This document shows, in pieces, positions 49,612 through 57,983 of a stretch of DNA of 64,000 bases. The stretch's first letter is position 1, and each line of letters opens with the position of its first letter. This stretch comes from Muribaculaceae bacterium. GTDB lineage: Bacteria > Pseudomonadota > Alphaproteobacteria > Rs-D84. Position numbers and translations under genes: made by a program. Under the pieces are notes generated by a model. It was not told the origin of the DNA, did not search any database, and saw only the letters and a list, made by a program, of their open reading frames with translations. The DNA is taken from positions 26,644-90,643 of the forward strand of contig JAMPEH010000007.1 of assembly GCA_023665245.1 (NCBI GenBank), given 5' to 3'.

Positions 49612-51477
49612 TTAAAATTCAAAGCGTGTCTTGGCAACAATGAATATTTCATCTGTGCCGTATGGATTGTCGACAAATCCGGCGGTCAGATATTTGTACG
49701 ATGCCGTGTATTGTATGGCTGGACGCGATGTTAATGATACTGAATTTTGTGTGTATAAAATATCGCCTTGTCTGTTTCGGCCGATGGGTGTTGTGATTTG
49801 CATGTCGCCACGCACGATTATGTCGGGAATTGCGACGCCAAACGTAAAATCGTGGTATTGGACGGATGTTTCTGCGGATGCGATATAGACTGTGGATATG
49901 TCTGAAATCATTGATTCATCAACCGTATGTGGACGCAGCATAGACAGACGTGTCGCGCCATGAAAATTAAATTTACCCCGTTGCAAATTGCCGTGTGTCC
50001 CGATAAATCCAGTCGCAGAGTCTTGTTTCAGTTTCAGCATCCCATCCCCGATAACAAAATCTTTTGGGGCAAATCCCATTTCAATCGGGCCAAACGCCAT
50101 TTTCTTGTCACGATTTGCGGCACGCAGGAAATCAAATCCGCGCCCCGGATTGTATGATTTTATGTTGTCTGCCAGATTTGCTTGAAACGGGCGGCCGTAT
50201 GTGTCAAAGAATGCAAATTTAACGCCGGCGGATTTTATGTTGCGGGCAATTGGGGTGGCAACACGCGCGGTTTGCATGGGCTGCATTACGTTGCCAATTG
50301 GAACCAGTGCCGTACCCACAGGTCGTGTCGCCCGTTCCATATCCAGCATCCCGTGTCCGTATACCGGGTCAACACCCGGGGCGCCGATATCACGTGCGGT
50401 TTCAAACAGTAAATTTGTTATCTGGGTGGCGGTCATGTATGGATATGCTTCGCGTAATACGGCCACCGCCGCAGATACAATTGGGGCGGCGAAACTGGTG
50501 CCGTTGACGATTTCGCGGCCGGTGTCAATATCGCTGCCGGGGGCGGTTATGCAATAATTCTGTGTGACGCCACATGCATTGCTGTACCATGCGATTTCGC
50601 CGGCATTGCTGTCCCAGGCAACGACGTTTATAAGGTGTCCGTTTAATTCACTCATTACGCGTGGTATGGCGGATATTGCACCACTTTGTGCATTACCGTC
50701 ATTGCCGGCGGCAAAAACGAATATGGCATCGCGCTCTGTTGCAGCAATTGATACCTGGTTAACAAAGTTTTCATCGGTTTGGTGGATTAATTCGGTGCGC
50801 GAATGAATCTGGGAGGCCTGCATGGATGCGTTCCAACTGGCGTTATATACGTTTGCATTGGTAGCAGACGCGATTATGTCGCCAATTTTGGCGTATGACA
50901 TAAAATTGGTACCACTGGTTGTCACCTGATATGATTCAATAACTGCATTTGGTGCAACAGCGCCGCCTGCAATTGCAGATACGGCCGCGCCGTGCCAGTA
51001 ATCAGCGCCACTGTCCAGAACGGCGATTGTTGTACCACGGCCGGTAAATCCGCGTGCCAAAGAATAGGCCAGGCGGATATCATCATATTGGGCGCGGTTC
51101 ATTGTGTAATCGTGGTCTGAAATAATACCGGTCATTTGTGTGATATCAACGTCATTGCCAACCATATTATATTGTGTGGTGGTCATGGTCGGTTGCTGGG
51201 GGGGGGCACCGTTGCCACCACCGCCGCCCGACATGCCAAATAATGCGAGTGCCCCACCAATTGCAGACAGACCGCCAATCGCAGGTGCGGCACCTGTAAA
51301 GAACATGCATTTTGTTGGATTTTGTTGACGATATACTTTATTTGCACAGTTTTGTGTGTCGCTAACCTGTACGATTGACAGGGCGTGCGCCGGGGAACAG
51401 ATGACGCAACATGCGGTCAAACCGATAATAAAACGGCAGATTTGCGCACTGAATATATATTTTTTGTGATTTGACAT
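49612..51477 (-). CDS. Subtilisin-like (S8) serine protease, secreted, with barrel-like C-terminus
   Basis: This 621-residue protein has a signal peptide (cleavage near AHA, residue 32) and a Gly-rich linker (about 84-95). The S8 domain has Asp155 (AVLDSGAD), His162 (WHGAAVSAIAGG) and Ser328 (NGTSFAAP). Oxyanion Asn lies in the NVYNASWNAS region. The Asp-His spacing of 7 residues is far shorter than the usual 30 or more, so a surface segment is missing. The C-terminal ~250 residues (strand-like, ending TRFEF) look like a beta-barrel, as in autotransporter proteases. ATG 51477 has AGAGAG upstream and gives a proper signal peptide. Confidence 0.8.
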   Translation of the reverse strand: MSNHKKYIFSAQICRFIIGLTACCVICSPAHALSIVQVSDTQNCANKVYRQQNPTKCMFFTGAAPAIGGLSAIGGALALFGMSGGGGGNGAPPQQPTMTTTQYNMVGNDVDITQMTGIISDHDYTMNRAQYDDIRLAYSLARGFTGRGTTIAVLDSGADYWHGAAVSAIAGGAVAPNAVIESYQVTTSGTNFMSYAKIGDIIASATNANVYNASWNASMQASQIHSRTELIHQTDENFVNQVSIAATERDAIFVFAAGNDGNAQSGAISAIPRVMSELNGHLINVVAWDSNAGEIAWYSNACGVTQNYCITAPGSDIDTGREIVNGTSFAAPIVSAAVAVLREAYPYMTATQITNLLFETARDIGAPGVDPVYGHGMLDMERATRPVGTALVPIGNVMQPMQTARVATPIARNIKSAGVKFAFFDTYGRPFQANLADNIKSYNPGRGFDFLRAANRDKKMAFGPIEMGFAPKDFVIGDGMLKLKQDSATGFIGTHGNLQRGKFNFHGATRLSMLRPHTVDESMISDISTVYIASAETSVQYHDFTFGVAIPDIIVRGDMQITTPIGRNRQGDILYTQNSVSLTSRPAIQYTASYKYLTAGFVDNPYGTDEIFIVAKTRFEF

Positions 51478-51520
51478 TTTGCATCTCTCTGTTGTCCAAA
51501 AAATATTATTGTCCATATTA

Positions 51521-51548
51521 AATATAATACAAATGTATTGTTTGTCAA
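51521..51548 (-). promoter_or_regulatory. Promoter of the subtilase gene
   Basis: On the minus strand TTGACA, 16 bases and TATATT lie about 45 bases before the start codon. Confidence 0.55.
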
Positions 51549-51595
51549 GATTTTGTCGTCCTTTATATATTGCGTATGCAATTGTTAGTTTTTTC

Positions 51596-51624
51596 TTGAT
51601 TTTTGTGTGGATATTGGCTATTAT
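51596..51624 (+). promoter_or_regulatory. Promoter of rpsB-tsf
   Basis: TTGATT (51596-51601), a 17-base spacer and TATTAT (51619-51624). A leader of about 110 bases precedes rpsB, in which autogenous S2 control is possible but not evident. Confidence 0.6.
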
Positions 51625-51739
51625 GGCGACACGCGCATTGCGCGAAGAACACAACCATCTGTGCGTGATTTCTGTCCGAATTAATAAAATCGGTTGTCTG
51701 CACGATGGCGAGGATAATAACAGAAAAAAGGATTTAATC

Positions 51740-52591
51740 ATGGCATTGCCAACATTTACAATGAAACAATTAATGGAAGCTGGCGTTCATTTTGGACATC
51801 ATACACGTCGCTGGAATCCGCTGATGACACCGTATGTTTATGGGGTCAAAGATAAAATTCATATCATCAATTTGAACAAGACTGCACCGTTGTTGCACCG
51901 TTCTTTGGTCGCATTGGAAGCAATCGCCGCCGCCGGTGGCAAGGTTTTGTTTGTTGCAACAAAGCATCAGGCCAAAGATATCGTTAAAGATGCGGCAGAA
52001 CGTTGTGGTCAATACTATGTTAACAATCGCTGGTTGGGTGGTATGTTGACAAACTGGACAACGGTTTCACAGTCTATCCGCCGTTTAAAGAAAATGGAAT
52101 CTGATATTGAAAATGCAGAAAAATTGGGTTTGACCAAAAAAGAAGTTGGTGTCATGACCAAAGAAGTTGAAAAACTGCGCAGCATTTTCGGTGGTATTTT
52201 GGATATGCATGGCACACCACAGGCGATGATTGTTATTGACGTTCCACGTGAAATGAACGCTGTCCGTGAAGCCAAGAATCTGGATATCCCAACAATTGCA
52301 ATTTGCGATACAAATGCAAATCCGGAAATGGTTGACTATCCGGTTCCGGGTAATGATGATGCTGCACGTGCAACACAACTGTATTGCGATTTGTTCGTTG
52401 ATGCAATTTTGTCTGGTATTGAAAAACGCCTGGGTGGTGCGGCCGGCAAGAAAGGCGATACAGAAAACAATGACGCATTGGCTGAAAAATTTGAATCCGG
52501 TGTCAAAGACCGCGAGGCACGCGTAAAGTCAAAAATGACAGAAGCCCGTGCCGAACGTCGTGGCAAATTGGCCGAAAAAATGGACAAATAA
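51740..52591 (+). CDS. rpsB: 30S ribosomal protein S2
   Basis: The 283-residue protein begins MALPTFTMKQLMEAGVHFGH and contains RWNPLMTPYVYGVKDKIHII, LGGMLTNWTT and IAICDTNANPEMVDYPVPGN, all S2 hallmarks. An extra C-terminal charged tail of about 50 residues is common in alphaproteobacteria. ATG 51740 is canonical and preceded by AAAAAAGG. tsf follows in the conserved order. Confidence 0.97.
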   Translation: MALPTFTMKQLMEAGVHFGHHTRRWNPLMTPYVYGVKDKIHIINLNKTAPLLHRSLVALEAIAAAGGKVLFVATKHQAKDIVKDAAERCGQYYVNNRWLGGMLTNWTTVSQSIRRLKKMESDIENAEKLGLTKKEVGVMTKEVEKLRSIFGGILDMHGTPQAMIVIDVPREMNAVREAKNLDIPTIAICDTNANPEMVDYPVPGNDDAARATQLYCDLFVDAILSGIEKRLGGAAGKKGDTENNDALAEKFESGVKDREARVKSKMTEARAERRGKLAEKMDK

Positions 52592-52646
52592 TACATATTG
52601 ATTGGGGCGGGATTGCCGCCCCAACACAAATTCAAAGGAGAAAATA

Positions 52647-53516
52647 ATGGCAGAAATTACAGCAAAACTGATTCAGCAACTGCGTGAAAAAACATCTGCA
52701 GGTATGATGGATTGTAAAAAGGCTTTGGTTGAAAACAATGGTGATATCGAAGCGGCTGCTGATTGGTTGCGCCAAAAGGGTATCGTAAAGGCGGCATCCA
52801 AGGCTGGACGTACGGCGGCATCTGGTTTGGTGACGGTTGTAAAATGTGATGATATGGGCTGTGTCGTTGAAGTTAATGCCGAAACAGACTTTGTTGCAAA
52901 AAATGAAAAGTTCCAGAAATTGGTTGCAGATGTTGCGGCCAAGGCAATGGAATTAAAGGGTGATTTTGATGCAACATTGGCGGCGGTCAATGATGATATT
53001 GCAGCGACAATTTCAACAATTGGCGAAAATATGAATCTGCGTCGTATTGCCAAGGTATCAGGTGACCATATCTATACATATGTTCACAATGCATTGGTTC
53101 CAGGTATGGGCCAGATTGGTGTTGCAGTTGCAATCAATGGTGATAGCGATAAAATCGATGAAATTGGTTCGAAAATTGCGATGCATATTGCTGCAAATAA
53201 ACCTGAATTCATGACAATCGCTGATGTTGATTCCGCCGCGGTTGAACGTGAAAAGAAAGTATTTATCGAATCTGGCGCAACAGCTGGTAAACCTGAAAAT
53301 ATCGTTGAAAAAATGGTTAATGGTCGTATCCAGAAATATTATGGCGAATGCGTTCTGGAAGAACAGCCGTTCGTTATGGATCCATCCAAGACCGTAAAAC
53401 AGGTTATTGAAGAAGCCGGTGGTAAATTGGCGGGTTTTGCGTTCTATGTTCTGGGCGAAGGTATCCAGAAACGCGAAGATAATTTGGCCGACGAAGTGGC
53501 TAAAATGCTGAAATAA
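52647..53516 (+). CDS. tsf: Translation elongation factor Ts
   Basis: This 289-residue protein starts MAEITAKLIQQLREKTSAGM and contains MDCKKALVENNGDIEAA and NAETDFVAKNE, the EF-Ts signatures, then the two core subdomains. It reloads EF-Tu with GTP. SD AAAGGAG lies 6 bases upstream of ATG. Co-transcribed with rpsB (55-base gap). The 315-base gap behind it contains no gene, only the hairpin elements at 53541 and 53641. Confidence 0.97.
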   Translation: MAEITAKLIQQLREKTSAGMMDCKKALVENNGDIEAAADWLRQKGIVKAASKAGRTAASGLVTVVKCDDMGCVVEVNAETDFVAKNEKFQKLVADVAAKAMELKGDFDATLAAVNDDIAATISTIGENMNLRRIAKVSGDHIYTYVHNALVPGMGQIGVAVAINGDSDKIDEIGSKIAMHIAANKPEFMTIADVDSAAVEREKKVFIESGATAGKPENIVEKMVNGRIQKYYGECVLEEQPFVMDPSKTVKQVIEEAGGKLAGFAFYVLGEGIQKREDNLADEVAKMLK

Positions 53517-53540
53517 ATCGATTATATTGGACAGCTGCTT

Positions 53541-53598
53541 GTTGCCGACGCGTTCATGTACCATTTGTACACTACACTTGTCGGCAACGGCGCATCTG
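53541..53598. repeat. Variable-stem, conserved-loop hairpin element, copy 2
   Basis: Outer stem GTTGCCGAC/GTCGGCAAC (9 bp) encloses TTCATGTACCATTTGTACAC and ACTACACTT, with inner stem TGTAC/GTACA. The tail is GGCGCATCTG. It is flanked by AATCGATTATA (53516-53526) and TATAATCGATT (53604-53614) as inverted repeats. Confidence 0.7.
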
Positions 53599-53640
53599 TC
53601 TCACTATAATCGATTTTTAATTTGCTGATTGTTTGTGGGC

Positions 53641-53701
53641 GGGGGAAATCACTCATGTACCATTTGTACACTACGTGGTTTCCCCCGTACCGCATCTGGC
53701 A
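53641..53701. repeat. Variable-stem, conserved-loop hairpin element, copy 3
   Basis: Outer stem GGGGGAAA/TTTCCCCC plus CAC/GTG encloses CTCATGTACCATTTGTACAC and TACG. The tail is CCGCATCTGGCA, followed by TATAATCGATT again (53706-53716). Identical to copy 2 in the loop but with unrelated stem bases. Confidence 0.7.
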
Positions 53702-53831
53702 TGTTATAATCGATTTCTTATTTTCTGATTTTTTTTGTTGTCTATTATGCATTGCGCCAAAATGGCGCATTTTCAAATGTTGCACATCATATAAAAGCGT
53801 GATATGATTTATCCGATATATGGGGTATTTT

Positions 53832-55046
53832 ATGAAAAACGATTTATTACAAGAATTAGAACAGCGCGGTTTTATTAATCAGGTTTCAAATATCGATGCA
53901 TTAAATGATGCGTTAAATGCGGGCAAAATTACTGCATATTTGGGGTCTGATCCAACGGCAGATTCTTTACATGTTGGGCATTTAGTGCCGGTGATGATGA
54001 TGCGCTGGTTGCAGAAATACGGGCATCGGCCGTTAATGTTGGTTGGTGGTGCAACGGGCCGTATTGGTGACCCATCGGGCCGTGATAGTGGCCGCCCCAT
54101 GATGACCGAAGAAGTATTGGCAAAAAATGTTGCAGGGCTGAAAAAATCGTATTCTAAGTTTTTTAAATTCGGTGACGGGCCGTCGGATGCAATTGTCGTA
54201 GATAACTATGATTGGATGAAAACGTACAGTCATTTGGATTTCTTGCGTGATTTTGGAACGGATTTTACTGTGCCGCGCATGTTATCGATGGAAAGTGTAA
54301 AACGTCGTTTGGACAATGGTATGACGTTCTTGGAATTTAACTATATGACGTTCCAGGCGGTGGATTTTTTGACACTGTTTAAGCAGCATAATTGTATTTT
54401 GCAAACCTGTGGCGCCGACCAGTGGGGTAATGCGATTATGGGTATTGAACTGATACGTAAAAAACTGGGCAAGGAGGCATTTGTCTTGTCAACGTCCCTG
54501 ATAACAGACAGTGCCGGAAACAAGATTGGAAAATCTGCAGGTAATGCGATTTGGGTGAACGAAGAAAAAACATCCGCCTATGAATACTATCAGTATTTCC
54601 GCAATACACCGGATGATTTGGTGGAAAAATTCTTGAAAATATTTACAGAAATCCCACTGGACGAGATTGCAAAATTATCCCAATTGCAGGGCGCCGAATT
54701 GAACGAGGCGAAAAAACGCCTGGCGTTTGCGGCAACAGAAATTGCACACGGTACGATGGCGGCGCAAAATGCAGCAGATGCGGCGGTGGCGTTGTTTGGT
54801 GGCGGTGGTACAGCCAACGCGCCAACAACACAAATTGAAATGTTGGGCGATATGGGGATACTGGATTTCTTGGTTGCAACCGGGTTATTTGGGTCAAAAT
54901 CTGATGCACGCCGTATGGTAGTGCAGGGCGGAATTCAAATTAATGGCGACAAGATTACAGAACCGAAATCTGTCGTTGCGGTGGCTGATGAAATCATGGT
55001 GCAAAAGGGTAAAAAGGTATTCTTGAAAGTCATTAATAAAAAATAA
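53832..55046 (+). CDS. tyrS: Tyrosyl-tRNA synthetase
   Basis: This 404-residue class I synthetase has the HIGH-type motif as HVGH (in SLHVGHLVPVMM, following YLGSDPTADSL), GADQWGNAIMGIELI for tyrosine and ATP binding, and a KMSKS-type loop NKIGKSAGNA. A C-terminal S4 RNA-binding domain follows (ARRMVVQGGIQINGDKI). It charges tRNA-Tyr. ATG 53832 gives the standard N-terminus. Its stop codon overlaps the start of envC (TAATG). Confidence 0.97.
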   Translation: MKNDLLQELEQRGFINQVSNIDALNDALNAGKITAYLGSDPTADSLHVGHLVPVMMMRWLQKYGHRPLMLVGGATGRIGDPSGRDSGRPMMTEEVLAKNVAGLKKSYSKFFKFGDGPSDAIVVDNYDWMKTYSHLDFLRDFGTDFTVPRMLSMESVKRRLDNGMTFLEFNYMTFQAVDFLTLFKQHNCILQTCGADQWGNAIMGIELIRKKLGKEAFVLSTSLITDSAGNKIGKSAGNAIWVNEEKTSAYEYYQYFRNTPDDLVEKFLKIFTEIPLDEIAKLSQLQGAELNEAKKRLAFAATEIAHGTMAAQNAADAAVALFGGGGTANAPTTQIEMLGDMGILDFLVATGLFGSKSDARRMVVQGGIQINGDKITEPKSVVAVADEIMVQKGKKVFLKVINKK

Positions 55047-56122
55047 TGAAGAAACTGATAGTTGTTGTTTTATTGTTCTGTGTGGCGAACCCGGGATTTG
55101 GGGCCAATTCTGAATTGAATAAAATCAATGCGCAAATTCGACAAACAGAACGGCAAAATAAAAAGTTAGAGCAACAGGTTAAAACATCTGAACGTGATGT
55201 CGCCGCGACAAAAAAGAAATTAATCAAGGCCGCAGACCAGGTCAGTACCCTGGAAGAACAGCGTGGCATAATCGCAAAAAAAATCAATGAATTGGATGCC
55301 CAGCGTGATAAGTTAACCGCGTCGTTAGAGCAAAACCGGGGGCGTATTGCCGACGCCGCGGCCAGTATTTTGTTTGTTGCGTCACATCCCAGTTTTGATT
55401 CTGGTGATATGCATGACTATGTTTTGACGTCTGCGATTTTATCTGGGGCGGCCGACCGATTTGATGAAGAAATCAAAATCGCAGATGCAAAAATTCGCGA
55501 ACTGGAACAAATTCGTGAACAGCGTGCAATCGAAAAAGAAAAATTAGACCGTACTGCACAAAAATACGCCAACGAAAAAAAAGAGCTAGATAAATTATTG
55601 CGTACGCGATCTGCACAAAATGAAAAATTAAAGACCCAGCAACAGGCATTGCAGAAAAAACTGCGTGAATTGTCGGCGCGTGCGAAAAGTATTTCTGAAT
55701 TGTCGGCCGGTGTCGGCAGTTCCAAGATGTCGGGGGATGCAAAATTTTCGCGGCGTAAATTAAATCAGCCGGTTCGTGGTCGTGTGACGGTTCATTTTGG
55801 TGAAAAAACCGCATTGGGATTAAAGTCTGATGGTTGGCGTATTCGCACCCGCGGCGATAGCCTGGTAATGGCGCCCGCCGATGGCGAGGTTAAGTTTGCC
55901 GACAGTTTCAAAGGCTTTGGCAAAGTTATAATTATGTCGCATAAAAATGGCTATAATACGGTGATGACCAATCTGGGCAGTATTGATGTTATGGTTGGCC
56001 AGGAAGTTCTGGCGGGCGAACCGGTTGGTCGCATGGATTCGGACAAGCCAGAGATGTATCTGGAAGTACGCCGTGGCAACAGTGCGGTTGACCCGGCGCG
56101 GCTGTTTAAAGAATCAGAATAA
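55046..56122 (+). CDS. envC: EnvC-like murein hydrolase activator (LytM/M23 domain)
   Basis: This 358-residue protein has a signal peptide (cleavage near GFGA, about residue 19). A long coiled coil follows (about 25-235) with the QIRQTERQNKKLEQQVK pattern, then a C-terminal M23/LytM-like domain (about 245-358). The zinc ligands of active M23 peptidases are not visible: the HxH position reads YLEVRRG. That fits EnvC, a catalytically dead activator of amidases at division. Translationally coupled to tyrS. Confidence 0.85.
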   Translation: MKKLIVVVLLFCVANPGFGANSELNKINAQIRQTERQNKKLEQQVKTSERDVAATKKKLIKAADQVSTLEEQRGIIAKKINELDAQRDKLTASLEQNRGRIADAAASILFVASHPSFDSGDMHDYVLTSAILSGAADRFDEEIKIADAKIRELEQIREQRAIEKEKLDRTAQKYANEKKELDKLLRTRSAQNEKLKTQQQALQKKLRELSARAKSISELSAGVGSSKMSGDAKFSRRKLNQPVRGRVTVHFGEKTALGLKSDGWRIRTRGDSLVMAPADGEVKFADSFKGFGKVIIMSHKNGYNTVMTNLGSIDVMVGQEVLAGEPVGRMDSDKPEMYLEVRRGNSAVDPARLFKESE

Positions 56123-56197
56123 ATTAACCACTACCCCGTCCGTCTTCGTTGCGCTTCGTCGTGCCACCCCTTTGCCAGCGAAGGGGATTTAATTGGA

Positions 56198-57112
56198 TTA
56201 TTTGCAGAACTGTTGTTCCAGGATGCGGATGTTTTGCATTGTGTCGCGCATAAATGCAACCTTGTCCCGATTATTGTTTTCGCTTTTTTGATTTTTAGGA
56301 TTCGCGCGTAAATCATCTGCGGCCTTGATAAAGCGTTTCAAGAATACGACCATTATGCGATATTTCATAATATCACGCAGTGTGTCGTTCTTTGGGCTGG
56401 GGATTTGGTATAGTGATTTGTTGTGTAATGTGTTGTATGTTTCGTATACACGTTTGCATATATCCAATTCAATTTGCAGTGATGCAAATATGTCACGATA
56501 TATGAATTGATAGCCCGCTTCGGCAAAGTCAATAAATGATAATTTACTGGTTTGTGGGTCATAGTAAACATTGCCGGGATTCAAATCACGATGTGACCAT
56601 GCCGGGCGTGTGGTGTATTCAAATGCGCCAATTTCGTCATAGATTCGTGCCATCTGGCGAACTTCGTTTTTGGTGAACCAGTTTGACATTTTTGTATCGA
56701 TAAATGTTTTCAGGCGTCCAAACTTTAATTCGTTGCATATTTTGTATGATTGTGGTTCCAAGACCGGACGCGATTCGTTCATGTCGACCAAGAAACTGGC
56801 CAGACTGTGAATAATTTCGTATTGCTGGCGACGGGTTAATGTCCGATACAGGTCGCGTGTCAATGGGGCACCTGGGGCGCGTTCTTCCAGTACCTGTAAT
56901 TCATCGTCGTTGATAAAGTGCATGCGTGGGATATTGTATGCCGGATTGCCGATTTGGGAAATCGCATCAATTGCATCCTTGGTATTGTGCTGCTTTAACA
57001 ACCAATCAAGTTTTGCGTCATCCCCCAGTGTTGGCAGTGGATGTTTCAATACAAAATCTTGGTAATAGGTGACGTATGTTTCGCGACCATGAACCAGTGT
57101 ATTTATTTTCAT
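56198..57112 (-). CDS. Aminoglycoside/choline-kinase-like phosphotransferase
   Basis: This 304-residue protein has a kinase-like (APH/ChoK) fold. The catalytic loop is WSHRDLNPGN (H174, D176, N181), and the metal-binding Asp is D195 in LSFIDFAEAG. LQVLEERAPGAPL earlier recalls the hinge. Such proteins phosphorylate small alcohols or aminoglycosides; a choline/ethanolamine-type substrate is possible. LicD-like enzymes elsewhere in the window would use such products, but the genes are 34 kb away and no direct link is shown. It starts 13 bases after the Fic-like gene, forming an operon. Confidence 0.75.
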   Translation of the reverse strand: MKINTLVHGRETYVTYYQDFVLKHPLPTLGDDAKLDWLLKQHNTKDAIDAISQIGNPAYNIPRMHFINDDELQVLEERAPGAPLTRDLYRTLTRRQQYEIIHSLASFLVDMNESRPVLEPQSYKICNELKFGRLKTFIDTKMSNWFTKNEVRQMARIYDEIGAFEYTTRPAWSHRDLNPGNVYYDPQTSKLSFIDFAEAGYQFIYRDIFASLQIELDICKRVYETYNTLHNKSLYQIPSPKNDTLRDIMKYRIMVVFLKRFIKAADDLRANPKNQKSENNNRDKVAFMRDTMQNIRILEQQFCK

Positions 57113-57125
57113 GTTATGGCCCCTT

Positions 57126-57845
57126 TTATATCCGTGATTTTTGCAATTGGTTCAAAATTATCTTTTGTGTGCGCAACAGGCATGCATCCATAAATGCGCG
57201 ATATGCTTTTACATTGCCGGCGGCACAGTTGCGGATTGCATTTCTGTATTCGTCACCGTCCCCGGTTTTGTTGAATACGATTGGACGATATCCGCCTTGG
57301 ATTAAAATCCAGTTCATTATCATGCGGGATGTGCGCTTGTTAAAATCGTCAAATGGTTGCAGGGCGATTAATTCATAGTGTGCATTGTATGCTTTGTTTA
57401 ATGTGCCCTGGCGACTGGTGCGGATGTCATACGCAATTTGGTTTAACAGATATTCAACATCGTGTGCGTCTGGCGCATGCATACGTTCGCCGTTTACGGT
57501 GATTTCAATTATCTTGTTTGTTGTACGCAGTGCACCGCCTGCGATGTTTGTCCCGTTGCACAACAGTTCGTGAATATGGCGAATTTCATCGGCGGTAATT
57601 TCTTTGTCTGGATTGTTGACAATATAATCATATGCAATACCAATATTTGTCATGTTGGTAAAGTCCAAGAATTGCTTTTGACCTTGGGTTTGGCTGAACA
57701 ATTTTGTTGGTTCAACATTTGCGATTTCGTGGCGCAACCAATTAAAATTGTTCAGACGCTTGACCGTTTCCGCACCGGATAATAATGCGGTCAACTTTTC
57801 GCGATATGTTTCAATCTTTGTTCTAATGTTCGGTGTCTTGGTCAT
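57126..57845 (-). CDS. Fic-domain protein with altered catalytic motif (Gln for His)
   Basis: This 239-residue protein matches the Fic/DOC core. AHYELIALQPFDDFNKRTSR (from about residue 155) corresponds to the Fic motif HxFx[DE]GN[GK]R. The catalytic His is Gln163, and a Gly is replaced by Phe in DDFNKRT. Asn and Arg for nucleotide-phosphate binding remain. The upstream beta-hairpin (flap) region is TTNKIIEITVNGERMHAP. No inhibitory [ST]xxxE[GN] helix is evident. Loss of His predicts loss of classical AMP transfer, or a different reaction. Operon with the kinase-like gene. Confidence 0.75.
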   Translation of the reverse strand: MTKTPNIRTKIETYREKLTALLSGAETVKRLNNFNWLRHEIANVEPTKLFSQTQGQKQFLDFTNMTNIGIAYDYIVNNPDKEITADEIRHIHELLCNGTNIAGGALRTTNKIIEITVNGERMHAPDAHDVEYLLNQIAYDIRTSRQGTLNKAYNAHYELIALQPFDDFNKRTSRMIMNWILIQGGYRPIVFNKTGDGDEYRNAIRNCAAGNVKAYRAFMDACLLRTQKIILNQLQKSRI

Positions 57846-57983
57846 GATTTATACCTCTTTTCCGTTAATTATATAGTGCTAAATATTAATTTGTCAAGTT
57901 TTTGAGGTTCGAAAATAAAAACATGCTTGCGGTGGGTGGCAAATTGTTTTATGCTGTGCCTGTTATAACGGAAAGGAATTTGT

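Noticed and set aside
51479..51739. N-terminal extension of S2 back to 51479
   Set aside because: The extension overlaps the divergent promoter region, and the canonical S2 N-terminus begins at 51740 with a ribosome-binding site.
55046..56122. Active M23 peptidase
   Set aside because: The zinc ligands expected in HxxxD and HxH are missing, while coiled coil plus degenerate LytM is the EnvC pattern.
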